Source of the DNA: Apium graveolens
Taxonomy: Eukaryota > Streptophyta > Magnoliopsida > Apiales > Apiaceae
Assembly (NCBI RefSeq): GCF_009905375.1
Contig: NC_133648.1
Coordinates: 27,516,980 to 27,580,979 of the forward strand
DNA length: 64,000 bases
Direction: 5' to 3'
Shown here: positions 10,541-23,300 of the stretch, piece by piece
Numbering within the stretch: the first letter of the stretch is position 1
How the letters are laid out: each line of letters starts with the position of its first letter
Made by a program: the position numbers and the translations under genes
The notes under the pieces: model-generated
Database searches by the model: none
What the model saw: only the letters and a program-made list of their open reading frames with translations
What the model was told of the DNA's origin: nothing

Positions 10541-12042
10541 ATGAGCCAGAAAGAGACGCTGGTAGAAGCAGCGTTACGTGTGTTGAACACAGCAGATCCA
10601 GTTGACAAGGCAAAGCTTGGTGATGAAGTTGCTACAAAATGGCTCCAAGGTCTCATCATTCAACCATATGATCCTCATTCACAGGACTTAACTGTCCCAG
10701 ATCGACCAGCAAGGCTTGACAAAGTAAGTTTTAGTTTGTGCACACCAAATGTTTGATTAAGTGTCTAAAAAAAGTTAAACTACATTAATTTGTTTTTTAA
10801 TGTTTTAGGTGAAGCTAGTAGCTGCTGGTCTTGTACCTAAGCTTGGGAAAGCTGGTAACTTGAAGAGTAGACAGGCCATTGTGCATAGTCTTGTTAATAC
10901 TGAAAGCTGGGCTATTGATTTGTCTTGGGTACTTTTTTTTAATCTCTCTCACACAGTCATACACACTGATTTATTGTGAAAAAGAAGTATATGAGAAGGG
11001 AAATGAAGGGTGTATGTTAAAAGTAGTGACATTATGCGGTTGAGCTTATATATCTGTTTGTCGAGTTGCGTTGATGTTTGTGTCTTGATTTTCAGTTTTT
11101 TTTTGTATGGTTGGTTTGGATGTGTGAATATTGTGATGTTCTTGGTCATTAATGGATTGTATATGTGTGGGTTATTGTAGGATATAATTGCTCGCTTTGG
11201 TAAGCAAGAATCTATGCCAAGAGAATTCTTTACAGACTTTGTAAAGGTGGCGCAAGATGAAGGTCGGCACTTCACTCTTCTTGCTGCGCGTCTTGAAGAA
11301 CTAGGTTCTTTTTATGGAGCCTTGCCAGCTCATGATGGACTTTGGGACTCTGCGATGGCTACTTCTAAGGACTTGCTGGCCCGTCTTGCCATTGAGCATT
11401 GTGTTCATGAGGTGAATTCAGTTATATTTTCCAGTATTTTGGTAGAAACTAGATAGTATTCCATTTATAAAAAGGTATGGCCGGAATAAGGCTTATGTTC
11501 TTTTGGACAGCATCATGTTTGTAAGTCTTGGATAGGGTACACATCAGTAACAGTCGAGTTATATTACATTATCATGTTTTGACAAGCATGACTTTTACTT
11601 AAACTCTGATAAAAATCCTGTATATGTCAATTTCGGCTACCCCACTTGCATTATGCAGGCTAGAGGGCTCGATGTGCTACCGACAACTATTTCTCGTTTC
11701 CGTAAAGGAGGTGATGACCAGACAGCTGATTTACTAGAAAAGGTGGTTTACCCCGAAGAGATTTCCCATTGTGCTGCTGGCGTGAAATGGTTCAAGTATC
11801 TTTGCATGAGGTCGACAATTTCTGATTCTGTTGATGACTCCCCGGTTCCTGCAGACAGTAGTATCCTAGAGAATGATAGTAAAGTCGAAGAAAATGAAGT
11901 GATTGAAAAATTCCATGAGACTGTGAGGACATATTTTAGAGGGCCATTGAAGCCACCGTTTAACGAGGCAGCAAGAAAAGCTGCAGGTTTTGGTCCTCAT
12001 TGGTATGAGCCCCTCGCCGTTAAGGATGTTAATTTAGAGTAA
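10541..12042 (+). CDS. DUF455 ferritin-like (diiron four-helix) protein, 4 exons
   Basis: The exons I infer are 10541-10723, 10809-10928, 11181-11411 and 11659-12042. All introns are GT-AG and phase 0, giving 305 residues. The product matches the DUF455 / HI_0077-like family in the ferritin-like superfamily. Putative metal ligands, typical of such bundles, are Glu93 (NTESW), Glu128 and His131 (DEGRH), Glu173 to Glu178 (IEHCVHE), and Glu211/212 with His215 (PEEISH). No signal peptide or membrane segment is evident, so a cytosolic or plastid location cannot be chosen. The function of the plant members is not established as far as I know; an oxidoreductase role is only inferred from the fold. 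The ATG at 11653 lies in intron 3 and is not a start. The reading frame has no breaks and looks like an active gene. Confidence 0.85.
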
Positions 12043-12135
12043 TAAACTGCAATATATTTCTATGTTTACTGTATGTCTTGTTAGTGAAAGCTTATTATTC
12101 AAGTTTTTCTAAGTTTCTTCCTGCAAATTATTCTC

Positions 12136-12141
12136 AATAAA
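12136..12141 (+). terminator. Candidate poly(A) signal of the DUF455 gene
   Basis: AATAAA 94 bp after the stop codon, followed by a T/A-rich stretch. Confidence 0.5.
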
Positions 12142-13844
12142 TCTTCAGGTAAAAGCTTAAATCACACTGAAACTAACAGTCATCATAATTTATGTTAAAT
12201 ACATGTAGGTAAAAAGTAATCGCCATACTAGTCGTCACAGATGTTTGCATTATGTAATGAGTATAAATTATATGCACATTTTATATCGACCTTTTGTTTC
12301 GTATACAGAAACGCAAAAACCATTTCATATGCAGAAACGAAAAAAAACAGATACTTCTCAAGTCTATATACAGAATTGAAAGAACACGGGTACTTCTTAA
12401 GTTGCTTGGTTGTTTCTTGGTAAATCATGATTAATTTACCCTCTCTGTACGGTTAAAGCTCTGATTTCCCGCTACTGAAACTGGTAGATGCTGGGTAATT
12501 TAATGCCTCCATCTATTACATGCATGATTTTTATGCATCTTCTAGATTTGTTTGCCAATCAGATTGTCATAACATATTTTGTTTTGCCTTGCATTTTATT
12601 ATCTTTCCGGAAAATATTATTATAAAATGACCAGCCTTAAAAATGGGGATCCATGATAGCAAGTACAATAGTACCCTATAATGTTATCCTAAACTAAAAT
12701 TTGAGATATGTTGAACAAATAAGTAATCTAATAATATCTAGATGGTGTTTAAACACTAGGACATCAATTAAATATCTCATTTTTAGACACTATTTGTGCA
12801 TAACCTGTCAATAAAAAATTTATTGCCCTCCTCTTTTACACATCTTTTGCCTCTTATCATTTAGTTTCTCTTTAATTCTAATTCAAAAATAATAAGGCAC
12901 AAGCAGAAAGCAAATTGTTGGACTTGATATACAAAAACATTGTCCTAAATCAATATGACATTATATTTTATTATTATATCTTATATATAATTAGTGTGGG
13001 TTAATAAAGTCATTTAAAAACTATCCACCTTGGGTTGTACATAAGTTCAAAATACAGAAAAACTATTCATTTTTTTTAAAATTAGTTTTCCTAATAAACT
13101 TATATAATGTAGTTTGTTAAATAAAACTCAATATAATCATTTATAATATGAATTCTTTTTAGATAAAAATCTTATACAAATATCAAAAAACTTTATAACC
13201 AAATGAACAAATACATAAATAAGAAAACCTAAAAAATGTAAAAAAAAATTACATTAATTAATGAATACATCAGATATTATAACAAATAAACATTTAAATA
13301 AAAACTAAAAAAAAAGCAAAAAAATTAAATTAAAAAAATTATACTAGGTGTGAAAATATTATAGCAGAAATTTTATATTATTTACGTACATATGCGTAAT
13401 TGAAATTAAAAAAAATAAAAAAAATAATATATAAAATATATTACATGACATATTGAAATATATTTTGCACGGTGTTTATATTGATATGAAACTAAGTTTT
13501 AATATAAAAAAGAAGTGTTATGAAAAATATATCATATTGAAGGTTAACATGAAATTTTTATATTATGAATTTTAGAACACGTATGTACTTAATATTTATA
13601 TATATATATATTCAAATTATTACTTTCGTAAAATTCAAAAATAAAATAGTTCAGTTGTAAATAATTTTAAAAATAGTTTATTTAGAAAAAATAAAGAATT
13701 GTTTTGTATTAAAATATTATATTGAGTAAAAATAATAAAATTTTAATATTTGTTAATTTCATAGTATAAAATATATTTATATTTCTATTATACTATTATA
13801 ATAGTTAATAAATTGTATAACAAACACGATAAATAAGAAATTAA

Positions 13845-15060
13845 TAAATTGAACTATCAATATATATTTTTAAATGATATAAAATAATAAAACAATTATT
13901 ATATTATATTATATATATGTGTGTGTAATACAAAAATTATCTTGATAAAAATAAATATAAATAATAATTAAGAAATTATTTGTTAATCGGGTTGAAATAA
14001 TATCATTTTTTTACAAAAAATTGAAATGTGCAAGTTTGATTTAAAATATTGTTGAATAGATAATTTTTTTTTCTTATAATATGAAAAACACATTTAGATT
14101 ATATTTAGGTATAAATATTACATGTATTTTATTTCTTTAAAAAAAAATAAATTTAGAGTATATCATCAATCACATAAAATATAAAAACAAGAAAAAAATA
14201 TAATAATAATAAAAAAAACTATTATTTCAAATTGAATGCAAATATAATAAAATACATTATATATTATATTTATTTTATTTATTCTAATATTCCATTTAAT
14301 ACTTAATAACATGTATAATAAACACAACATATAATTAATTAAGAAATTAAACTATTATTACACATTATACAATGATATAAAATCATATTAAAAATATTAT
14401 ATTTATATAATACAAGTAACAATTATCTTAATAAAAATAAATCTAAGTAAGAATTAACGAATTATTTGTTAATCGGGTTAAAGTCGATCATTTTTTTAAA
14501 AACATATTTGGAATGGGTGAGTTTGATGAAAAAAATTTGTAAAAAAATTATTTTAATTTTTATCATATAAAATAAGAAAAATATTGAAATTATATTTAGG
14601 TATATATATTATAGGCGTTTTGTTTGATTTTATAAAAAGGGTAAATTACGGATTGTCTTTTAAAAAATTTAGAGTACACTGATTTTATAAAACATAAAAA
14701 TTAGGAAGAAATATAATAATAACATAAAAAACTATTATAATTCAAAATTGAAAAACAAGTTAATAACATATATTTAAAAGTAATATTACAAAAAAATGTA
14801 AAATATTTTTTTTTCAAAATCATTGCTAAAATCGAAAAATTATGAAATATTGATAAGATGCAAACAACAAACTATTTTACAATTTTTCATCAAACTCCAA
14901 AATATTAAGAAAAGATAATTATAAATAAATAAAAATAACTACGTATACATATTATGTAAACTATGATTATATATTACTAAATAATATTAAAAGTATTATA
15001 TTATATATAATACAAAAAATAATTTGATTTAAAATATTTGTGAATAACTAGTTTTTGTTT
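13845..15060. repeat. Diverged tandem repeat, unit about 485 bp
   Basis: Two units align by eye: about 13845-14225 and about 14325-14735. Landmarks repeat at the same spacing: TTATTTGTTAATCGGGTT at about 13977 and 14463; ATTATATTTAGGTATA; TTTAGAGTA; and AAGAAATATAATAATAA or close variants. A partial third copy starts near 14960 (ATTATATATAATACAAAAA). Copies are too diverged for a recent satellite. Confidence 0.6.
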
Positions 15061-15965
15061 TATAATATTAAGAGAATTAACTAATTAGTTGGAGAAATAT
15101 ATAGATAAACTGTGAAATGAAAGAGTATATGATTTTTTTTTTACGAACAATAAGATTTTATTGAATATAAAATATAAGAACACAGGTCGGCACAAACTCC
15201 CAAACTGACAACTACAACCTGTTTCAGATTGATAGAATAGAAATATTCTTGATAAGCAATAATATTGTGCGAGGTGAGCTCTGGCGATAAGTACCACAAT
15301 TCCAGATTATCTCCCACCGTATAAAAAATTCTTAATGCAACATGACAACGAATCAAAAACGTAACAACACATACACCAAAAAATTGGGGACAATCAATTA
15401 CCCAAAAAAGATGGATACTGTATCAAGATCACACCAAAAGGATTTAGATCTCGATTTTATTGAAAACTATTATAATAAAAATCATAGTAAGGAAAAATGA
15501 TACCACTTAAAAAGTATTTAATGATATAACATACAAGTAAAAAATATTTAATGTTATCAAATAAAAAAAGTCAATTTTATAATGGTATAATTCATAATTT
15601 TATAATATTTGTTTGACAGAGTGAAGTGCTATTAGATGGATGGGTCTACAATGGTACACCTTATAAGAAGTCAAAAATGTCAAATGATACCCACTCAAAA
15701 AAGTAATTTCCCTTAAAAAATAGGAAGAAATATAATAATAATAAAAAAATTATTAAAGTATCATGACAATTAAGTATAAAGATTGTTTTTTCAAAATTAT
15801 TACTAGAATCAAAAAATTATAAAATATTATTACAAACGTTGATGCAAATTTTAAACAACTTTTTAATTTTTTATTAAACTCCACAAGTTTAAGAAAAAAA
15901 ATATAAATAAAAAAATAATTACGTAAACATAATATATAATATGATTATAATATTCTATTTAAAAA
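14700..15965. repeat. Second diverged duplication (copies about 14700-14960 and 15720-15960)
   Basis: Both copies carry TAGGAAGAAATATAATAATAA near the start, TTTTTTTTCAAAATCATT or similar in the middle, and CATCAAACTCCA (or variant) followed by AACTACGTATACAT / AATTACGTAAACAT near the end. The LINE-like tail and a putative MITE lie between them. Confidence 0.6.
15131..15440 (-). mobile_element. Probable LINE 3' end or processed pseudogene tail
   Basis: Read on the minus strand, a less AT-rich stretch ends with AATAAA (15158-15163), then about 14 bases later a run of ten A (15134-15143). A poly(A) tail preceded by a poly(A) signal in genomic DNA indicates retroposition. Small ORFs here (for example 15085-15297) do not let me name the source. 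The 5' limit is approximate and no target duplication was identified. Confidence 0.45.
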
Positions 15966-17326
15966 TTTATAATGTGAAAAAAAATCAAATAATGAAAGAA
16001 ATAAAATAAATTATAACAGATATGTTATATTTTGGTTATTAATGTCAAATATAATAATATTATAATAATAACTAAATATATAAGTATAAAAAGTGCAAAT
16101 TTTTAAAAAATACATTTTCATGAAAAACATAAAATTTATTTATGAAATAAAATAATTTTATTAAAAATTAATTAAATAAAAAATAAATATTCAAAAAAAT
16201 TATATAAAAAATGATAATCAATCCCATAGGTACAAAACTATTATTTATAAGGTAATGACTAGGACATTGTTGGGTTTGCTGTATTTATCCCTATAAAATC
16301 TATTATATAATAAATTATAATTTTTTTATTAATATATGATTCTATTCTTTTTAGGGGAAGGGGGCAACTTTTTTCTTTTTTTAGCTTGTGGAACGGGTAT
16401 GATATTTATGATCCTTAAAATGGTTGGGTACAATTCGTTTAAGAGAAATATTATGTATCCAAAATTGGATCCTGGTGGCATGGTCTGATTGATCATCATA
16501 CTATTGAAAAGATGAACTCTCAATCTCATAAATTAAAATAGCTCAAAATTTCCAGGTCAAATTTAAAACTATTATTTGTATCCAATTTTGAGTCGGCACT
16601 ACTCTTCTTTTAATGTTTTCTGCCTTAGTTTGAAATTTGTTTTCTCCCTAAAAGTAGTTCCTGCAAAAATCAAATTGATTAAGAATATTACGTATATCTA
16701 TTGGTGGAGATAAAAAAAAAATCTATTTCTCAGATATTTGACACACAAAAAAAATTAAGATAACAAAGAACACTGTCAGTGAATTTTGAGATTTACTTTT
16801 GCAGTTCCTTGTAAATATATTAATAATGCACAAATAGAACAAAACCTATAGTGAAAATGAAAAACATATGAACTATATTTACCTATTTTTGTTTACATTT
16901 ATATTCAGTTTATGCAAAAAGCAGTACGTTGAAACATTGAGGGTTGAGGCAAAGTACAGAAGTATCTGAAAAAATGATTAGGCCATAATTGAAAATCCAG
17001 CAAACTCCCTTGGAAAAATTATCTTCCAAGTCCGGTCTGAAGTTTAATTTTTTTTTTTTGCAAGACTGTGATGCTATTTTTAACTGTGATATAACTTCTG
17101 AACCTTCCAAACAAAAGTTACAAAAAAAAAAAAAAAACTTCATAGGCAAAATCCTATTGTACATAAACTGAACCAATCTAGACAACACAAGAATCTATCC
17201 CCCTAAACAAAAACTCACAACAGTTACAGTCTGTCTCAAGTCTTACAGTTATATTTGTATGTTTAGCATACAACACAAACTACATTCACTTTAACTACCT
17301 TGTTGGGATCCCTTTTTCTTTTCTTG

Positions 17327-20300
17327 TTACTTGTCCCAACCATCAATTCTTCGGTTGAAATGCGATTTTCTGTTCCGGATACTGCCATACATTGCCTCAA
17401 ATCTCTCAAGGCAGTTGCTTCTAACCTTGTAATGAGCCTCTGTGTCTTTGCTGATGGCAACCCCTGATAGTTTTGATGTATCAAGAGCCAAAGCCGGCCT
17501 AACATACTCTACAGTATCCAACATACTTGCGTTTGCATACAAGTAATTCAGAAGCACATCTTCGCAGTTGAAGTATTTATCAACAGCCTCCCTCCCTGCC
17601 TTGGCTTTTTCACTCCAGTAAAGGTTGAATGCCAAGTCAGTGTCAATAAAAGCTGCACCAGTAAGAATCATGTTGTAACCTTTGTGACTTCTAGCATGTT
17701 TTTCACCTTGATACTTTAACACGTCACCATCAACGAGTCGGGGATAAAATCCCACAATTCGATCGGGGTGCTCACGCCAAACCTGGAAGCCTCGCTCCAA
17801 ATCGTTACATTTCATAAGTATATCATCATCAAGTTCGAGAACTGCTCGTGTTTTTATCAGCAAGTCCTTCTTAAACCGATTGTTTAATGAGTTGTGTTCT
17901 TCTACTCTAATCCTAACTGGCACCGCAGATTTCAAATCAGAAATATTAGGAGGTGTCCCTTTGTTCCAAACTACAACAATCTCACGAACAGAGGAACATT
18001 TAGAGTAATGCCATATGTAGGCTTTTAAGTTCAACAATCGAGCTTCAAAGGTCATTGTTAACAATGTAAACTGAGAATAATGTCCGTTTACTGGATAAGG
18101 CTCTTGTGCACCATTTCCTCCATATATATACTGAACACCAGTGCACATTAGTGCAATTGCTACCACAGATATGAGAGCAAGAACAACTTTTCTGATCAAG
18201 GTGTTTGGTTTCATCTTTCCATGGAGATAAGAGCTCACTCTGTTTAGCCGAGAGTATAATTTCCTCAGTTTAGAGGAATGCAAGGTTGACTTGTCCTGAG
18301 CGAAGGCATCGTTTCTCTTTTCCATACTTTGAGGACACCAGCTTAAAGGTATGTTGCACTTCATGGCACCAATAAGCATACCCATTAGCATAACAAGTAC
18401 AATAACAGCCAGAACTGAAGTCCATCCAAGAAGAAACCGATAAGTTGGATATCCTGACGGAACTCGGTCTCCATCCATTATGCCAACCCACTCTCCAGAA
18501 CTTAGCTGCTGGACATCAAGGTGATGGTGGCGGATACCATTCCAAGCATTCCTGCCCTTACTTTGCTCTTCCAAACCTAATGGGAGTTCTACTTCTTTAA
18601 ATTCATCAGGGGTAAGTTTATCTATTCTGAACAGACGTAGGCGTCTCCCATATGTCTCGCCACTGTCTTGACCAAAGCGATACAGACTTCCATTGTATAC
18701 TAATGGTCTTCCTCCATTCCGAGCCCCTGTGCGGAAGTTGGTGTCATAGGAAGGGTTCTTTCTATGTTGCTTCCAAGGACCAAGAGGTGATCTACTATAC
18801 CAGATCTCAAGGCGTCCATTATGTTTTGAGCCAATTCCTCTGGTATCAGAACCAAAAATCCAATACTTACCATCATGCATAAAGAGCACAGAATCAACAA
18901 GGGGTCTTTTCAAGATAACCTTCTCCAGTGTCCATTCAAAAGGAAAATTTTCTGCACGATAAAGACAAAGCTCCCCCTTACCACTGCTCTCAGGCATCAG
19001 ATATATCTGTCAGATCAACATATTACATGAGATTAACAAAAAATGGTAGCACAGACATATATTAGGAGTTGTGACGCCTCCACTGCAATATTTTGAAGTA
19101 TAGAATTTAAGCAGGTGGGGAATCAGCTAGTCAGCTACCAACTAGAAATGATTTTGAACATCTTAATGAAATATAAGGCATTAATGATTTTAGTGTATTG
19201 CTCCTTAACACTATGCTGGATTCTCCAGTAAATTATTCGGAGCAGTAAACACTTGCGTATATTTGAACTCAAGCCCTTCTATAATCTAATACAGAAAATT
19301 TACTTGAGCCATAACCTAGGAAGAACCGACACTCCAAGAAGGCTGTCATGACGTGTCGGCCGTGTCCGACACGGCGACTCGGCACTGACACGGATGAGTA
19401 CGTGTCCGACACGCCATGTGGCGTGTCGACAGAAAAAGGCGAACTCGGCTCATATAAAAAAAATCCCGAAATCATCTTAAAAAAACCCAAACCATCTTAT
19501 ATTAACCCTAATTTCACGTCTCTTCTTTTATAACATCCCTCTTCATCTTTCTATCCGATAAAATACAAGATGATCAGTTGAATGAAAATGTAGAATAGAT
19601 TTACAGTAGTTTATCACTTATTTTGAAAGAAACTCTATTATTATTATGAATGAAGTTGTTAAATATTTGACATATATAAATTTTCTATTTTTTCTATTTT
19701 TATTACTTTTTTTTGTTGTGTCCCTTATCCAAGACACTTGGATAATTGATGAATCCCCGTGTCCCGTATCCCGTGTCGCCATATCAGTGTCGCCGTATCA
19801 GTGTCGGTGTTTCCTAGGCAAAATCCTTTATTTAATATTAACTGCTTTGTATAATTAAATAGCTTTCTAAATAAAAATCTGAACGGGGTCCACTTTTATG
19901 ATAGCGATCAGTTTACATGTTTAGCACAATGGCAAACTGAATTAAGTTATCAATTAAATTTTAAAACACCGAATTCGTACTTGACCATTGTAGTCGAATA
20001 TATACGGATAAGAGAGGTGCCAGTCCTCATCTAATGCAATGCCCAATTGTTGCCATGTTGCTCCCTTGTCCGTACTTCTCGCAACAGCTATATCTCCATG
20101 CATTGTGATTGAATTCTTACTTTCAAAAAACAGATACATGGTGTTTTCCTGTTACAAAAGCAAGTCTAATTAAGAAGAAAGCATAAATCTTGTTCCTTAC
20201 TTTACATGCAGTACAAATTTACAACGCAAGGAGTACCTGTACATGATAATAAAAATGCAACTACTATACTTTTATTATATCGAACAAGTGCATGAATGCA

Positions 20301-23002
20301 TCAAAGTACTTGCCGCAAATACTGAGATTTTAAACTTCCACGGGACATGACAGAGAAAAATAAATACCGCGAGTATGATTATAGAAAATATAATATTCAC
20401 ATTCATGCATAAATCTTGTTCCTTAACATGTATTACAAATTTACAACGCAAAGAGTACCTATTCAGGATAATAAGTATGTAACTACTATGCTTTCATTAT
20501 GGCGAACAAGTGCCAATTTAGAGTGGTCGAGATGTTGGATGATTATTGATGCCATTTCAGGGACAGTTTATTTATGCTATTATTAAGAAACTAATTTCAA
20601 ACAGTCCTTTTTCGGTTTAAGGGTTGGACTCTATTTGAAAGAAAGAGTGTACTACTTACAATCCTTCATACATACACAAGCAGGATATCTTTTGCAAAAT
20701 CTAATAGAATACAAATCTAATACAACTCAGTAAAAAAAATTTGGATTTAAGGTTCCGATTCCCCTTAACCGGACACATTAACCATTAACCAAACACCCCC
20801 GTCTCTGTATAGATATTAAACATTACAATATAATGGCCCCACTCCAGTTCTTCCTTTTGAGTGCATATAAAACAGAGTTATATGAAGAATCATTTCCACT
20901 TGGACTTCCTTCCACTAGGAAACACACATGACTGGCAATCATACATTCAAAGACATCAAAATTGTTGCCAATAATTTATTTTCCTGTCCAAGATAAACTA
21001 ATTCCGTTACTAACTTTTTCCAACTTCTCAGCTTTCGAGTGCAATTCTGTCAACAAGAACATAGTCGAATGTCACCTTAAGATGATAGTTCCTGGACACT
21101 AGAATCATATACTCTTACATGCCTAGATTTATATGAATTAAATTTCTGCAGGAGGAAAACTCTCCAAAACGTTGATTGATCTCTGTGTACTTGCTATAAA
21201 TTTTGATGATCAGTACATCAACTACCTTTGTTTTTTAGTATCGATCTTTATATTTACATTTATTATTAGTATGGATATTCGGAATGAGACTTCGAACCTG
21301 AGATACGCCTTTACCACTAGCCTATCTCTTGATCTTACCATCAATGCACTTAGTTAGCTCCGGTATTCTCTTCTTTTTCATTAAGCAAAACTAATGAAAT
21401 AAGTTTTCTGCTTCCAGCCTAAGTTTGCGTTTTCGTCGCCAGATATTAAAATTGGTTTGGATTGCTAACACATACATACCAAAAGCTCTCTGCATGATTT
21501 AATTTGCATATGCAATATGTGTAACTTAACTTAAAACGACCACAAAACTACTGGGTGCCAGGTAAAGTTAATTCAAAACAAATTATAGTAATTAAAAACA
21601 AGATTTTCGGTGATTACATTATCGAAAGTGACAGCAGAGACTAATATATATAACATCTTCATACTCATCCAGAGGGAAAGACCATAATATGCACCTATAT
21701 ATGAAGGCAAAAATCGAGTAATAGAAAATAGGAGAAAGAGGGTAAATATTACCTGAACATAGAGAAAAGGGTCAGCAACAAAATTGCTAGGAAAACCGAC
21801 GTTCGAAACTGAAGCACAGGTGACAACTGGGTTAGCCACCGGCCAGGCTGAAGTCTCATTGCTCCAAACATTCATCTGCAATCACATATACATTTTACTT
21901 GAATTTATAAACTTTAAACACCATTTCACAAAATTGATCATTGTACTTGACACACAACCGGCAATTTACTTCGGTTGGTAGTATAAACCAATTCGTAGTC
22001 AACACCCTAAAAAAGAAATACATTAAATACAATTGCGCATTTATACAAACAGTACTGTATAATAATAAAAGAAATAATAGAGCTCCCCAATCAAATCTTC
22101 AATCGCCCGTTAACCCGAACATAACATAATGAAATCATCAATACTAAAAATATCATAACAATTATGCATACATATAAATCATGAAACCGCTCATTGGCCA
22201 CTGTTGAAGGATAAAGACAGATTTTCAACTCAACTATCTTACACGATAACAACAGTTGGGGGAAGGGTTACAATTAGAACATCTTACTTTCCATTACAGA
22301 ATGTAGCAGAAAGATTTGCCTTTGGCTATAAACAGTAGCGGTTTGCTACAAAAGGTAGCAAAAAGTGTTTCATTCACCACCTTAATTCCACAACATAAAT
22401 CACAAGTGCTTCCACTAGAAAATTAGCTTAACATAACTTCGACCTCTCTAATCTCGGGCATTCATCTTACTAATCATCAACACTATAAGCTGTGATCCAA
22501 TGCAATTAGCCTCCTATCCAACAAAAGTTACACAACCAACCTCACATATCACACATACAAATAACTCAACAAAACATAAACAACCACACCATGCAAAACA
22601 ACTCATCTCAGCATCAAAAATCAAAAACCCCAATACAAATCCCGAAACCGAAACCACTTCAAATTCATATACCAACACAAACCAAATAGCACAAACAAAA
22701 AATCCAACATAAATCACAAAACTTATACATAAAAGCGAAGAATCAAAGGAACTTACAGATTCAATAGGCTTAAGAGCAAAAGGAGAAGGACCATAAAAAA
22801 CACCAATTGACCAAGAACCCTCATTGTCCACATGACAACCATTATGAGCCAAACCCTTGTGCACATCAGGACTAAAGAACAACCATGCATACACACTACT
22901 CACTGTAACCAGCACAATTCCCCACACAACTAAAAACCTTAAACTTGAAGAAGACATTGACATATAGTAATTACACCTTCTCCACCAACCCCACCTCTTC
23001 AT
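17327..23002 (-). CDS. GINT1: Glucosamine inositolphosphorylceramide transferase-like GT64 glycosyltransferase, 4 exons
   Basis: The exons I infer are 22757-23002, 21753-21875, 19981-20148 and 17327-19006, with GT-AG introns (881, 1604 and 974 bp), all phase 0, and 738 residues (the Arabidopsis protein is of similar size). Residues 21-43 form an N-terminal membrane anchor. A luminal part with five-bladed-propeller-like features follows (GSWSIGVFYG, ADPFLYVQ, KGATWQQLG, RNGGRPL). Two more hydrophobic segments lie at about 370-393 and 453-471. The C-terminal GT64 domain spans about 489-727, with the metal-binding LELDDD at 569-574. Known members are Golgi enzymes that transfer an N-acetylhexosamine to inositolphosphorylceramide to make plant GIPC sphingolipids. 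I chose ATG 23002 because the upstream in-frame codon at 23029 is TTG. The frame is intact. Confidence 0.9.
19315..19818. mobile_element. Inverted-repeat element in intron 3 of the GT64 gene
   Basis: The ends are inverted copies: CCTAGGAAGAACCGACACT at the left and the complement of CCTAGGAAACACCGACACT at the right. The terminal parts are GC-richer than the intron and full of GTGTCCGACACG-type palindromes. No clear target duplication was found (AATAA versus CAAAA at the flanks), so the class (hAT-like, Mutator-like or other MITE) is open. No coding capacity. Confidence 0.6.
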
Positions 23003-23300
23003 TTTTTTCTCCGGCCACCGGAAAATCAAGATTTTTTTATTTTTTAAATTTTTGGTAATAAATCAAGATTTTTATTTTTGTAGTGAATTAAAGACAAAGA
23101 AAAGAAAGACCCCCGAAAGAGCCGCGTTGCTATATATGTGTATATCTAGAGGGGGGGGGGGGCTATATATTCGATGGATTTGTTTTTTAATTTAGTAAAA
23201 TTTGGAATTTTGGGGGGTTATGCATTGAATAACGCAGACTACCACAACTAGTATGTGATGTGTGTGTATATCCTGGTTTGAGACTTGAGTTTATCTCTAT
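23003..23300 (-). promoter_or_regulatory. Leader and promoter region of the GT64 gene
   Basis: Upstream of the start codon lie TATA-like boxes on the minus strand at 23163-23170 and 23130-23138. A run of 12 G (23151-23162; 12 C on the coding strand) lies between them. Which box is used cannot be told. Confidence 0.4.

Larger units (their letters stand above)
12143..17170. other. Long AT-rich intergenic region
   Basis: I see no convincing gene. From about 12900 to 16300 the DNA is extremely AT-rich, with many A/T runs and short TA repeats. It contains diverged duplications (13845-15060 and 14700-15960) and a LINE-like tail (15131-15440), listed separately. Small ORFs here are short and low-complexity. 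16300-17170 is less extreme but also shows no recognisable gene. Confidence 0.7.

Noticed and set aside
10949..11275. Antisense 108-residue ORF over intron 2 and exon 3 of the DUF455 gene
   Set aside because: Crosses a splice junction of a well-supported gene and has no recognisable product.
11653..12042. Separate 129-residue ORF starting at ATG 11653
   Set aside because: The ATG lies before the acceptor AG at 11657-11658; this is exon 4 of the DUF455 gene.
15480..15720. MITE with ends AAGGAAAAATGATACC and its near-complement
   Set aside because: The inverted ends match only partly and no target duplication is seen in this low-complexity DNA.
17263..17505. Small ORF overlapping the 3' end of the GT64 gene
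   Set aside because: Out of frame with the conserved C-terminal GT64 sequence; a shadow.
22514..23029. 171-residue ORF extending exon 1 of the GT64 gene
   Set aside because: It reads through the GTAAGT donor into intron 1, and its upstream start codon is TTG; the first ATG is 23002.
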